DNA from: Spirochaetota bacterium
GTDB taxonomy: Bacteria; Spirochaetota; UBA4802; JAFGJZ01
DNA length: 10,946 nt
Assembly (NCBI GenBank): GCA_023396665.1
Contig: JAEWVL010000456.1
Coordinates: forward strand, 1-10,946
Direction of reading: 5' to 3'
A program made the position numbers and the translations under genes. Below are positions 1 to 6,963 of the stretch, one piece after another (position 1 is the first letter of the stretch; every line of letters begins with the position of its first letter). A model generated the notes under the pieces. That model was not told the origin of the DNA, did no database searches, and saw only the letters and a program-made list of their open reading frames with translations.

Positions 1-797
1 TTACTTTTGGCGCTTGTTCTTCGACGCCGCCGGTTCGACAGGATTTTGCCGATGCGGCAGCTAGCGGCAATCTGGAAAAAGTCAAAGAAATGGTCGAGAA
101 TGAAAAGGTTGATCCGAGTGCAACCGACAGTAAGGGCTACAGTTCAATGCAGCATGCATCAAATCGCGGATATTTTGAAATTGTGGAATATCTGGGAGCA
201 AAAAAGGCAAATACGAAATATCAGGATCCGGGCAAGGCTACTGCTCTGCATCATGCCGCATACAAGGGGCACATGGAAATTGTGCGCTATCTTGTTGAAG
301 TAAAAGGTGATGATGTTAACCTGAAAAGCAACAAGGGCTATACAGCGTTGGAGCGAGCTGCTTTTGGCGGTCATATTGATATCGTCAAGTTCCTTATATC
401 CAGAAGTGCCGATCCGACACTTGCCACAGAAACCGGTGATACCCCATTGCATTCAGCCGCTTTCAAGGGAAATGTCGAAGTGGTGAAGTATCTTGTTTCG
501 CTTGATAAAGTGCTTACCGATGCAAAAGACAGCAGAGGCTTTACCCCGCTTCACTACGCTGTGTATAACAATCATTTGGATGCCGTAGCAGCGCTAATCG
601 AAGACGGTGCGGATGTAAACGCAACTGCAAACAGCGGATTAAGCGCACTTTCTATCGCTAAAATGGCACAAAACAAGGCGATCATTAAGCTTCTTGAAGA
701 GAAGGGTGCGGTAGAAGCAGTATTGCCGGCCGGTGGTGAAGAAGTACCGACGCTAGTTGAAGAGCCGACATTGGTTGAAGAACCGGCTTTGGATTAA
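1..797 (+). CDS. Ankyrin-repeat lipoprotein, 5' end outside window
   Basis: The reading frame is open from base 3 to the TAA at 795-797, giving 264 visible residues; the true start lies upstream of the window. The frame opens with T-F-G-A-C, a relaxed lipobox whose Cys is codon 15-17, followed by a Ser/Pro-rich linker. This suggests a signal peptide cut before that Cys and a lipid-anchored product in the periplasm or outer membrane. About seven ankyrin repeats of 31-34 residues follow, with TALHHAAYKGH-, TPLHSAAFKGN- and TPLHYAVYNNH-type helices. The C-terminal tail is acidic, with a PTLVEE repeat. Ankyrin stacks bind other proteins; the partner is not predictable here. An ATG at 90 would give 235 residues but would remove the first repeat and the lipobox, so I reject it as the start. 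Ankyrin identity is certain; lipoprotein status is likely, since only four residues of the signal peptide are visible. Confidence 0.88.
   Translation, partial: TFGACSSTPPVRQDFADAAASGNLEKVKEMVENEKVDPSATDSKGYSSMQHASNRGYFEIVEYLGAKKANTKYQDPGKATALHHAAYKGHMEIVRYLVEVKGDDVNLKSNKGYTALERAAFGGHIDIVKFLISRSADPTLATETGDTPLHSAAFKGNVEVVKYLVSLDKVLTDAKDSRGFTPLHYAVYNNHLDAVAALIEDGADVNATANSGLSALSIAKMAQNKAIIKLLEEKGAVEAVLPAGGEEVPTLVEEPTLVEEPALD
747..794 (+). repeat. 18-bp in-frame tandem repeat in ankyrin gene tail
   Basis: Two copies of an 18-bp unit (747-764 and 765-782), plus a 12-bp partial third (783-794), encode PTLVEE-PTLVEE-PALD at the C-terminus of the ankyrin protein. The copies differ at a few positions, mostly third bases, so the array is not freshly duplicated. 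It probably forms a flexible acidic tail. Confidence 0.75.
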
Positions 798-820
798 GTT
801 TAATAAAAAGAATTAAAATG

Positions 821-852
821 AAAAGGACGATGCTTATCATCGTCCTTTTTTT
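821..852 (+). terminator. Intrinsic terminator after ankyrin gene
   Basis: A 12-bp stem (821-832 with 838-849) around the loop CTTAT is followed by a run of Ts (846-852). It begins 23 bases after the ankyrin stop codon. The A-rich stretch on the left arm also gives a short U run when read leftward, so it may serve argJ, which ends at 884 on the other strand. Confidence 0.9.
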
Positions 853-883
853 ATGCAGATTCGATATGCTTGAATAGAAAACT

Positions 884-2071
884 TCAGGTGGTGTATTCCG
901 CATTAATTCGTACATATTCATATGAAAGATCAGCGGTCCAATAGTGCCAAGCGGCATTCCCCGCATTAAGATTAACTTTGACGGTATATTCTTTTCTGTC
1001 CATTTCGCTTATTACTTTTGTTTTGTCAAATTGCAGCGGTTCACCGTTTCTCATCAGCTGAACACTTCCGATATGAATATCAAGCTTGCCGGGGTCAAAT
1101 TCGCATCCTGAGTAACCGGCAGCACAGGCTATTCGTCCCCAATTGGGATCTTTTCCAAAAAATGCGGTTTTGACCAAAAGTGATTCGGCTATTGATTTTG
1201 CGCACAAGCGCGCTTCGGTTTCATCTTTTGCATTACTGACCTCAATTTTGATGCATCTGTTTGAACCTTCGCCATCCAGAACCAGCATAACAGCGCATTT
1301 TTCGAGAATGGCGGATAATGCCTTTTCAAACACGACAATATCTTCTCCTGAAAGAGGCGGGTTTTCTGCCTTCGAAAGCAATAAAGCCGTGTCATTTGTA
1401 GACATGTCACCGTCGATGGTAATGGCATTAAAGGTTCTTGCCACATGACGTCTAAATATTTCATCCAGAACACTCTGGGGAACTGTCGCATCTGTCACCA
1501 GAAAGGCAAGAAGTGTAGCCATGTTCGGAGCAATCATTCCCGATCCTTTTACGAAGGCCCCAATTTTTTTAATTCCCTGTGAAGTGTCAAATTCAAGACA
1601 GACTGATTTCGGTTTTGTGTCTGTTGTCATCATTGATTGCGCGAAAAGCTCATAAGCCGTTTCATCGAGAGAGCTTACCAGTGAAGGGATCGCATTCAGC
1701 ATTTTTTCCACAGGAAGGGTGACCCCGATTACACCTGTTGAACTCATAAGAACCGATCCCCCTTTACTGTTCAGCAATTCTTCTGTTTTACTTATCAAGG
1801 TGTTGGTGTCGTTGAAACCGGAGGTACCGGTACAGGCATTTGCATTGTTAGAGTTAACGAGAACTGCCTGTATGAGGTTTCCTTTTTTTGATCTGTCAAT
1901 GCTTACCGGTGCGGCAACAACCTTGTTTTGCGTATATACTGCAGAATGAGTGCAGGGGCTTTTGGAATAGATCAAACCCATGTCGTATTTATCCGGATAC
2001 TTTATTCCGCATTTTATTCCCGCAAATAAAAAACCGGGTATCGGAAAAGTTGATTCGCGTACGGTGTCCAT
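884..2071 (-). CDS. argJ: Glutamate N-acetyltransferase / ornithine acetyltransferase ArgJ
   Basis: ArgJ moves the acetyl group from N-acetylornithine to glutamate, recycling acetyl in arginine biosynthesis; bifunctional members also use acetyl-CoA. The 395 residues are a normal length. Visible signatures are VNSNNANACTG (72-82), the S-S-T-G segment at 110-113 that forms the oxyanion hole in the family, and KGSGMIAPNMATLL (175-188). In this last motif Thr186 is the expected self-cleavage site and nucleophile, so the chain should split into alpha and beta subunits. The C-terminus, YEYVRINAEYTT, matches the family end. The ATG is preceded by GGAGG (2079-2083) at 7-base spacing. No other arginine gene lies in the window, so argJ is separated from the rest of its pathway or ends an operon not seen here. 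It lies head-to-head with the STAS gene. Whether it is mono- or bifunctional cannot be read from the sequence. Confidence 0.97.
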   Translation of the reverse strand: MDTVRESTFPIPGFLFAGIKCGIKYPDKYDMGLIYSKSPCTHSAVYTQNKVVAAPVSIDRSKKGNLIQAVLVNSNNANACTGTSGFNDTNTLISKTEELLNSKGGSVLMSSTGVIGVTLPVEKMLNAIPSLVSSLDETAYELFAQSMMTTDTKPKSVCLEFDTSQGIKKIGAFVKGSGMIAPNMATLLAFLVTDATVPQSVLDEIFRRHVARTFNAITIDGDMSTNDTALLLSKAENPPLSGEDIVVFEKALSAILEKCAVMLVLDGEGSNRCIKIEVSNAKDETEARLCAKSIAESLLVKTAFFGKDPNWGRIACAAGYSGCEFDPGKLDIHIGSVQLMRNGEPLQFDKTKVISEMDRKEYTVKVNLNAGNAAWHYWTADLSYEYVRINAEYTT

Positions 2072-2368
2072 TGTGATTCCTCCGGGGCAGTTATTGATTT
2101 GGAGGATAGCTTTTGCAGATACCGATAAAATGCAAGAAGCAATAGCTTTTCCCTGATGAAATGTTGATTTTTTCGCAAATCTGTATCAAAAAAAAGAGTT
2201 GCTAATTACTATTATAACTAAATACTGTTATTATCTGCGGTGCTTTGTGTAATTTCGCATTTACCGGTGAGAGAGTATTCGGTTTGTTGTGATTGTTTAC
2301 TGAGACTGTGGAAATAGGCCGTTGTGACGTGATGTTTTGATACGCAACACAAAGGAGACCCTTCAGGT
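2072..2368. other. Divergent intergenic region, argJ / STAS gene
   Basis: These 297 bases hold no convincing gene and must carry the promoters of both flanking genes. The stretch 2160-2235 is very A/T-rich, with an A8 run at 2188-2195 and TTGCTA at 2199-2204, but no -10 box sits at good spacing, so I do not place a promoter. A 9-bp direct repeat, ATAGCTTTT, occurs at 2106-2114 and 2142-2150, 36 bases apart, in front of argJ. It could be a regulator site or chance. I see no clear ArgR-type box. Confidence 0.5.
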
Positions 2369-2701
2369 ATGGAACTTCAGATTGAAGAATTTGAAAAAGT
2401 GACCATTATTTATGTTACAGGCGAATTTCATATCGGAAACGTTAATAAGTTTGAAGAGTTGTGGCATACTCTTATAGAAAAGCAGCCCCAGGTAATCGCA
2501 ATCAATTGCAGCAAACTGGACTATATTGATTCATCGGCTATCGGCACACTTGTTAAGTTTCTTAATAACGCAATGACCAAGAAGATCAAACTTTTGTTTT
2601 ATGACCTGAATGACGCCATCCAGAGTATCTTTAAAACCGCACGGCTTGATAATTTTTTCACAATTTTGACAAAAAGCCAGCTTGAAAAAGAGTACATGTA
2701 A
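2369..2701 (+). CDS. STAS-domain anti-sigma-factor antagonist (SpoIIAA/RsbV-like)
   Basis: This is a single STAS domain of 110 residues, the usual size for stand-alone antagonists. The opening strands (VTIIYVTGEFHIGNV, residues 11-25) and the signature LDYIDSSAIGTL (50-61) are typical. Ser55, the first Ser after Asp54, aligns with the phosphorylated Ser of SpoIIAA and RsbV. In known systems the unphosphorylated form binds an anti-sigma kinase and frees the sigma factor, and a PP2C phosphatase restores it. No kinase, phosphatase or sigma gene lies nearby, so its partners are elsewhere or it works in another partner-switch output. The start is supported by AAAGGAG (2351-2357), 11 bases upstream. 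The lipoprotein gene follows after 115 bases. Fold assignment is secure; the target is unknown. Confidence 0.9.
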   Translation: MELQIEEFEKVTIIYVTGEFHIGNVNKFEELWHTLIEKQPQVIAINCSKLDYIDSSAIGTLVKFLNNAMTKKIKLLFYDLNDAIQSIFKTARLDNFFTILTKSQLEKEYM

Positions 2702-2727
2702 ACTTTCGTGTCCGCCTTTTTCAACTT

Positions 2728-2745
2728 ATGATGATTATTCATCAT
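2728..2745. other. Small A/T-rich inverted repeat
   Basis: A perfect 7-bp inverted repeat, ATGATGA (2728-2734) and TCATCAT (2739-2745) around TTAT, lies 27 bases after the STAS stop. There is no T run after it, so it is not a standard terminator. It could be an operator or a weak hairpin. Confidence 0.45.
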
Positions 2746-2762
2746 TGGAGAAGTCATATTGA

Positions 2763-2786
2763 TTCTCCCCGAAGATTCGGGGGGGA
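2763..2786 (+). other. G/C-rich hairpin with G7 run, upstream of lipoprotein gene
   Basis: Bases 2763-2772 pair with 2777-2786 (10 pairs, two of them G-T) around the loop AGAT. The core CCCCGA/TCGGGG is strong. No T run follows, so simple intrinsic termination is unlikely. It lies 31 bases before the lipoprotein start, where it could attenuate or stabilise the transcript. The right arm contains seven consecutive Gs (2779-2785), which could vary in length. Confidence 0.6.
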
Positions 2787-2816
2787 CCTAATGTATTTGT
2801 GTCGGGAGTTTGCTGA

Positions 2817-3899
2817 ATGAAATTTCAATATACCATACTACCATTATTTTTATTATCCTTCTTAACTGCTTGTCCGGGATTGAAGGTCAGTGATCTTCAG
2901 AAGGATGTTCTTATTCATGTTAATGCCGGATCAGCACCCGAAGAAATAACCCTCGATTTCAGCAATAATGATATATTGAAGCAGTCCTTCGGTGTTCGTG
3001 TGAGCAATGATAAAGTTATATGTGCTGACAATATCCAAAAGAAAATTCTGATTTTAAATAATTCCGGAAGTGCGGAATTATATATCGGTCCCGCTCCCAT
3101 CACATCGTCTGGAGAGTCTAAGGATAACTCGCTCAAAATGGTGAATTTCACTTTTGGTCTGATCGGAAAAAGTGTGGCTGATAAATCAGGAAACATATAT
3201 ATACAAAATAGTATTTTGCCTGATGAGGCCAGTGGTATTAAGGCAAATTCAAAACTTCCATCATATGTACTGTGTTTTGACCAAAACGGAGAAATACTAT
3301 ATACCCTGGGACAGGATGGAAGCCCGGATCTTCCCTTTTATAATATCTACAGTCTATATACTGACAACAATGATCATCTTTTTGTCACAGTCAAGAATAT
3401 TGATAGCTGGTCAGTAATGCGTTTCAGCGGCAAACAAAAAGACTTTTCAGTGACATTCTCAAAAAATGATTTTATCGAGAAAGCTGTATCAAAAGAACAG
3501 GAAACGCTGAGCGGACGTGTTGAGAATATTTTGCCTTTCAACAGCGGGGACCGGTTGATTTTATCCGTGGCCTATTACGATTCGATAAGGTTCAAATACA
3601 GAAAGATATATGAATATTTTATCGCAGACGCAAAGATGGGACGTACCGTACTTGACCTGCCTGATCCCAAGAATGAACTCTTTGCGATAATGGACGACTC
3701 GTATTTGGTTCTTTGGGATGTTGATAAAGAGGATGTCCGATTTTCGATCTGGAGTATGCAGGAGAATGTCGTGAACAATCTCAGAATAAAACTGAGTTCA
3801 CCTCGTCCCTATTACGAGGAAGTTCTGGTTGATGAAACCGGACGTTTGTATTCGCTTGCTGTTAAGCGGCAGAATATAGAGATTAAGGGCTGGAAATGA
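2817..3899 (+). CDS. Lipoprotein, probable beta-propeller, spirochaete-type
   Basis: The N-terminus has a short charge, a hydrophobic stretch (residues 7-16) and the lipobox L-T-A-C with Cys19, so the 360-residue product should be exported and lipid-anchored. The mature part is rich in beta strands, with recurring blocks that resemble NHL/propeller blades: ITLDFS near 44, KVICADNIQKKILILNNSG near 66-84, GNIYIQNSI near 125, YVLCFDQNGEILYTLGQDGS near 150-168, NDHLFVTVK near 185, and ETGRLYSLAVKRQNIEIKGW at the end. The layout, including the final Trp-containing strand, reminds me of a conserved spirochaete lipoprotein family (I recall the label LIC_12708), but I could not check this. No catalytic motif is visible. 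GGGAG (2804-2808) supports the start. Its last four bases overlap the start of nnr (ATGA), so the two are probably translated together. Lipoprotein status is firm; the fold is likely; the function is unknown. Confidence 0.85.
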   Translation: MKFQYTILPLFLLSFLTACPGLKVSDLQKDVLIHVNAGSAPEEITLDFSNNDILKQSFGVRVSNDKVICADNIQKKILILNNSGSAELYIGPAPITSSGESKDNSLKMVNFTFGLIGKSVADKSGNIYIQNSILPDEASGIKANSKLPSYVLCFDQNGEILYTLGQDGSPDLPFYNIYSLYTDNNDHLFVTVKNIDSWSVMRFSGKQKDFSVTFSKNDFIEKAVSKEQETLSGRVENILPFNSGDRLILSVAYYDSIRFKYRKIYEYFIADAKMGRTVLDLPDPKNELFAIMDDSYLVLWDVDKEDVRFSIWSMQENVVNNLRIKLSSPRPYYEEVLVDETGRLYSLAVKRQNIEIKGWK

Positions 3900-5398
3900 A
3901 TCCTGTTCTTCGTTCTGTTCAGATGCGAGAATTGGACAGGCGGACAATTGAAGATTTCGGCATTGAATCAAGAATTCTGATGGCCAATGCTGGCAGAATT
4001 GTTGCCGATCATGTTAATTTGAATTATCCCGGTAAAAGATGTGCAATTGTATGCGGTGGAGGCAATAATGGTGGTGACGGCTATGCCTGTGCCCTCTATC
4101 TTGCTTCAAACGGCATGATTGCTGATATTTTCGAAACGAAAGATCATTCTCACACGCCTGATGCCGCTTATTTCCGTAATGCCGCACTGCGCCACTGTCA
4201 TTGTTTGTCCTCGACAGAGCTTGATTCTTTTGATACATATGATATTATCATAGATTCACTTACCGGTACCGGTTTTTCAGGGCCTCTTCGTGAAGATATG
4301 ACAACCCTCATTTCGCTGATCAATGAAAGTTCGGCGGCAGTTGTTTCAATTGATCTTCCATCGGGTCTTCCGGCAGACAATGTTAGCGGGCTCTGTGTTC
4401 GTGCCGATGTAACGATAACAATCGGATGCCATAAGCCGGTAACGGTCTCATATCCGGGTAAAGACTATTGTGGAAACGTTGTGATTGCGGATATCGGATT
4501 TCCCAAAACTGTTTTGCAATCACTTGAACCAGACTTGTCAACGTTTTCATATTCTGATGCGCTGCCTTATCTTTGTCTTGATGCTGCTATCGATACACAT
4601 AAATACAAAAACGGTGCTGTTCTCGTTATTGCCGGTTCAAACGGCATGGAGGGAGCAGCATTGATGACGGTTTCTTCCCTGCTTGAGACGGGCTGCGGAA
4701 TTTGTGTTCTTGTGACGCCTGAATCATCAGCTTCAGTGATACGCGGAAAAATTCCCGAATTAATCGTTTGCGGAATCGATGAAAAAAGAAGCGAAGATGA
4801 AATAGTGCAAAAATTGCAGTCGTATATTGTGAAAGGTTTTCATACTGTTCTGGCGGGGCCCGGAATGGGCCGTGGGGATTTTGCCGGAACTTGTCTTTCA
4901 GCATTGTGCAAAGTGTCTAAAAGCAGCAGTATCAATGTGATTTTGGACGGGGATGCTTTGTTTTTTTTGCCAACTCTGGATCATGCGTTTTCATCTCTGC
5001 TGATTACTCCGCATTTTGGTGAAGCGGCAACACTGCTTGGTGTGAAATCGTCAGCTGTGTTTTCTGACAGAATCAACAGTGCAATTATTCTTTCACGCCA
5101 GTATTCATGTGTGGTGCATTTAAAGGGGCCGCATCCGGTAAGTAGTGATGCAGATAGAACCCTTATTTCCATTTCGGCTGAAACAAAGCTGGCTTGTGCC
5201 GGTTCAGGTGATGTTCTCAGTGGAATAATCGCCTCTTTTATTGCAAGAAACGGTTTTTCCGATAAGCTTATGTCTGTTGCATTCTGCGCAGAGCTTCATT
5301 CTCTGGCAGCCGGCATGGTTTCCGCTCAGACAATTCGCGCAACGGACATTATCGGGAAAATCAGAAATGCGCTGTCATGCATGCTGACAAGTAAATAG
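3896..5398 (+). CDS. nnr: Bifunctional NAD(P)H-hydrate epimerase / ADP-dependent dehydratase
   Basis: This enzyme repairs damaged NADH and NADPH: the N-terminal half interconverts R- and S-NAD(P)HX, and the C-terminal half dehydrates the S form using ADP. The 500 residues fit the YjeF fusion. Epimerase domain (about 1-215): MRELDRRTIEDFGI (10-23), GGGNNGGDGYACAL (54-67), DSLTGTG (120-126) and SIDLPSG (151-157). Dehydratase domain (about 220-500): THKYKNGAVLVIAGS (234-248), AGPGMGR (320-326), LDGDAL (350-355), TPHFGEAATLLG (371-382), HLKGPH (408-413) and AGSGDVLSG (435-443). Asp439 is the likely catalytic base; the family more often has GTGD here. The usual LMENAG is LMANAG (29-33). These changes are mild and I expect both activities. 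The start overlaps the lipoprotein stop by 4 bases and has only a weak ribosome site (AAGGGC), which fits translational coupling. The convergent operon ends 51 bases downstream, and I see no strong terminator there. Confidence 0.96.
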   Translation: MNPVLRSVQMRELDRRTIEDFGIESRILMANAGRIVADHVNLNYPGKRCAIVCGGGNNGGDGYACALYLASNGMIADIFETKDHSHTPDAAYFRNAALRHCHCLSSTELDSFDTYDIIIDSLTGTGFSGPLREDMTTLISLINESSAAVVSIDLPSGLPADNVSGLCVRADVTITIGCHKPVTVSYPGKDYCGNVVIADIGFPKTVLQSLEPDLSTFSYSDALPYLCLDAAIDTHKYKNGAVLVIAGSNGMEGAALMTVSSLLETGCGICVLVTPESSASVIRGKIPELIVCGIDEKRSEDEIVQKLQSYIVKGFHTVLAGPGMGRGDFAGTCLSALCKVSKSSSINVILDGDALFFLPTLDHAFSSLLITPHFGEAATLLGVKSSAVFSDRINSAIILSRQYSCVVHLKGPHPVSSDADRTLISISAETKLACAGSGDVLSGIIASFIARNGFSDKLMSVAFCAELHSLAAGMVSAQTIRATDIIGKIRNALSCMLTSK

Positions 5399-5449
5399 CG
5401 CTTAATCTTGAATTACCAGGTTTGAAAAACAAATTTCTCGATAGTCAAT

Positions 5450-6337
5450 TCAGTTCTTGAATGCGTATATAACCATCGACGCCGTCTTCGGTATTCCTTT
5501 TCTTTTGAAATAACTATTGATATGGTAGATTGATGTCTTGAAGAATTTTGTGTAATCTCTTACATTCGTGAAACTTCCCCTCATCTTTTGTAGCTTTGCC
5601 AATAAACCGAAATCCACCGGTCTGAAGACCTTAATTCGTGAAAAACCCGAAAACATCAGCGCGCTGCTCAGAGATGATTCAGTGAAATAGGACAGATGCC
5701 CCGGCAGATAGTAGTGGTAGTTGGCGGCGGCATTGATTGCCTGCCAGGAATGTAAATCGGCTGTCTGAATGACCAGTAATCCCCCCGAACGGAGCATTGC
5801 GGCGCATTTCTTCAAAACTGTCAGCGGATCACGAGTGTGTTCTATAACTTCGATCATTGTTATCACATCAACAGCTTCGCGTTGCGTGTTTATTTCCTCG
5901 GCTCGCGCTTGTTCCACTCTAAGCCCCCGGGACAGGGCAAAATTACAGGCATAGGGGGAGGACTCAACTCCGGAGCAGTTATAATATGCTGAAGCAAAAT
6001 TGATGAAGCCGCCGAATGAACAGCCAATATCCAGTAAAGAGCCGGTTTTAACATATTTTCCAATGGTTTTCAATCTCGCCTTCCAGACATATGAATTATA
6101 CTTTTCGGTCTTTCTTTCGTCAGTGTATGAATAATCAGCAGTACCCTCGTAATAACCTTCAGTATAATAGCCGGCTTCTTCACGTGCAGATGGTAAGGGG
6201 TTTCGGAAACGGAAAAAGCAAGCATCACATTGCCATATGTCGAATGGTTTCTCAAATCGATCTATCGTGAAAAGTTGATGTATGTTTGATGAAGCGCAGA
6301 GTGGGCAATGAGTGATGAAAAAAATTTCCGATTTCAT
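5450..6337 (-). CDS. Class I SAM methyltransferase with N-terminal Cys4 ribbon
   Basis: Last gene of the leftward operon, 295 residues. The N-terminus has two Cys pairs, C11-P-L-C14 and C37-D-A-C40, spaced like a small zinc ribbon. The SAM-binding Rossmann domain follows: LLDIGCSFGGF (101-111, motif I), Glu125 in GVESSPYA (acidic loop) and MIEVIEHTRDP (161-171). The segment LPGHLSYFTESSL (211-223) is typical of a methyltransferase group often found in surface-glycan and sugar-tailoring clusters. Some deoxysugar C-methyltransferases carry a comparable zinc domain, so a sugar or sugar-linked substrate is plausible, but the true substrate is unknown. Its ATG overlaps the stop of the upstream methyltransferase (ATGA, 6334-6337), with only a weak ribosome site, so translation is probably coupled. 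The C-terminal 50 residues are basic and aromatic. No obvious terminator follows the stop. Confidence 0.9.
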   Translation of the reverse strand: MKSEIFFITHCPLCASSNIHQLFTIDRFEKPFDIWQCDACFFRFRNPLPSAREEAGYYTEGYYEGTADYSYTDERKTEKYNSYVWKARLKTIGKYVKTGSLLDIGCSFGGFINFASAYYNCSGVESSPYACNFALSRGLRVEQARAEEINTQREAVDVITMIEVIEHTRDPLTVLKKCAAMLRSGGLLVIQTADLHSWQAINAAANYHYYLPGHLSYFTESSLSSALMFSGFSRIKVFRPVDFGLLAKLQKMRGSFTNVRDYTKFFKTSIYHINSYFKRKGIPKTASMVIYAFKN

Positions 6338-6963
6338 TTTTCAGCTCTGAAATACCAGTGTGCGATCAGTTTCTCTTCGCCGATCTGCGTTCTGGCGCAA
6401 TAGCCGAAGCTGAACGATGAGAAAATGGAGAAAAGATCGGTAAGTTCTGCACTATCAAAGAAGGATACTATCAAAGGTTTCAGTGAATCGGTTCTGCATA
6501 ACCATGAAGAATTTCTTTTTTCTATTCGTTCAAAAAAGTTGTCCGTTTCGGCACGCAAGGTTCCGTACAAAATGCCTCCCGTTTTCATAATGCGAAAAAG
6601 TTCAGCGATCTGTTTGCGTGTTTCATGTTTAAAACAATAGTGAAGACTTCCCCAGGCGCATGTGCAATGGACTGAAGAATCTTTCAGTGGAAGGGATGTG
6701 TTGCTGCAACAAAGCAAATAATCCGACAGCGGTTTGCATTTTTGTAATGCGTTATCTGCAATATCGGATCCGATCGCCGTATAGCCGAATGAAGCGAGCA
6801 AGGGAAGATGCCGGCCGCTGCCGCAACCTAGATCCAGTGCGGTCTTTCCATTGCCATTTCCGTCTTTCGAAAGCATTCTGACAAGATTTTCATCGGGAAA
6901 CGATAAAAGAGATTTATCTTTTGTGTAATGCGAATTCCAGGGTGAGGGGGGCGCTACATTCAT
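6334..6963 (-). CDS. Class I SAM-dependent methyltransferase
   Basis: A compact 209-residue methyltransferase with no extra domain. Motif I is ALDLGCGSGRHLPLLA (42-57), the acidic loop residue is Asp67 in AIGSDIAD, and LPLKDSSVHCTCAWGSLHY (91-109) covers motifs III-IV. ELFRIMKTGGILYGTLR (121-137) is the usual LkPGG-type strand before the C-terminal half. The start PPSPWNSHYTKDK resembles methyltransferases that cap the active site with an N-terminal W/Y segment. The substrate cannot be predicted from sequence. It overlaps the ATP-grasp gene by 4 bases at its start and the Cys4 methyltransferase by 4 bases at its end. It shares little sequence with that second enzyme beyond the SAM fold, so the two are probably different steps rather than a duplication. 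Confidence 0.9.
   Translation of the reverse strand: MNVAPPSPWNSHYTKDKSLLSFPDENLVRMLSKDGNGNGKTALDLGCGSGRHLPLLASFGYTAIGSDIADNALQKCKPLSDYLLCCSNTSLPLKDSSVHCTCAWGSLHYCFKHETRKQIAELFRIMKTGGILYGTLRAETDNFFERIEKRNSSWLCRTDSLKPLIVSFFDSAELTDLFSIFSSFSFGYCARTQIGEEKLIAHWYFRAEK

Noticed and set aside
2199..2227. Promoter for the STAS gene based on TTGCTA
   Set aside because: At 16-18 base spacing the -10 position reads AATACT, ATACTG or TACTGT, which is too poor to support.
5399..5449. Terminator between the convergent nnr and methyltransferase genes
   Set aside because: Only a TTTG-AAAAA-CAAA stem of four weak pairs is present, too weak to call.
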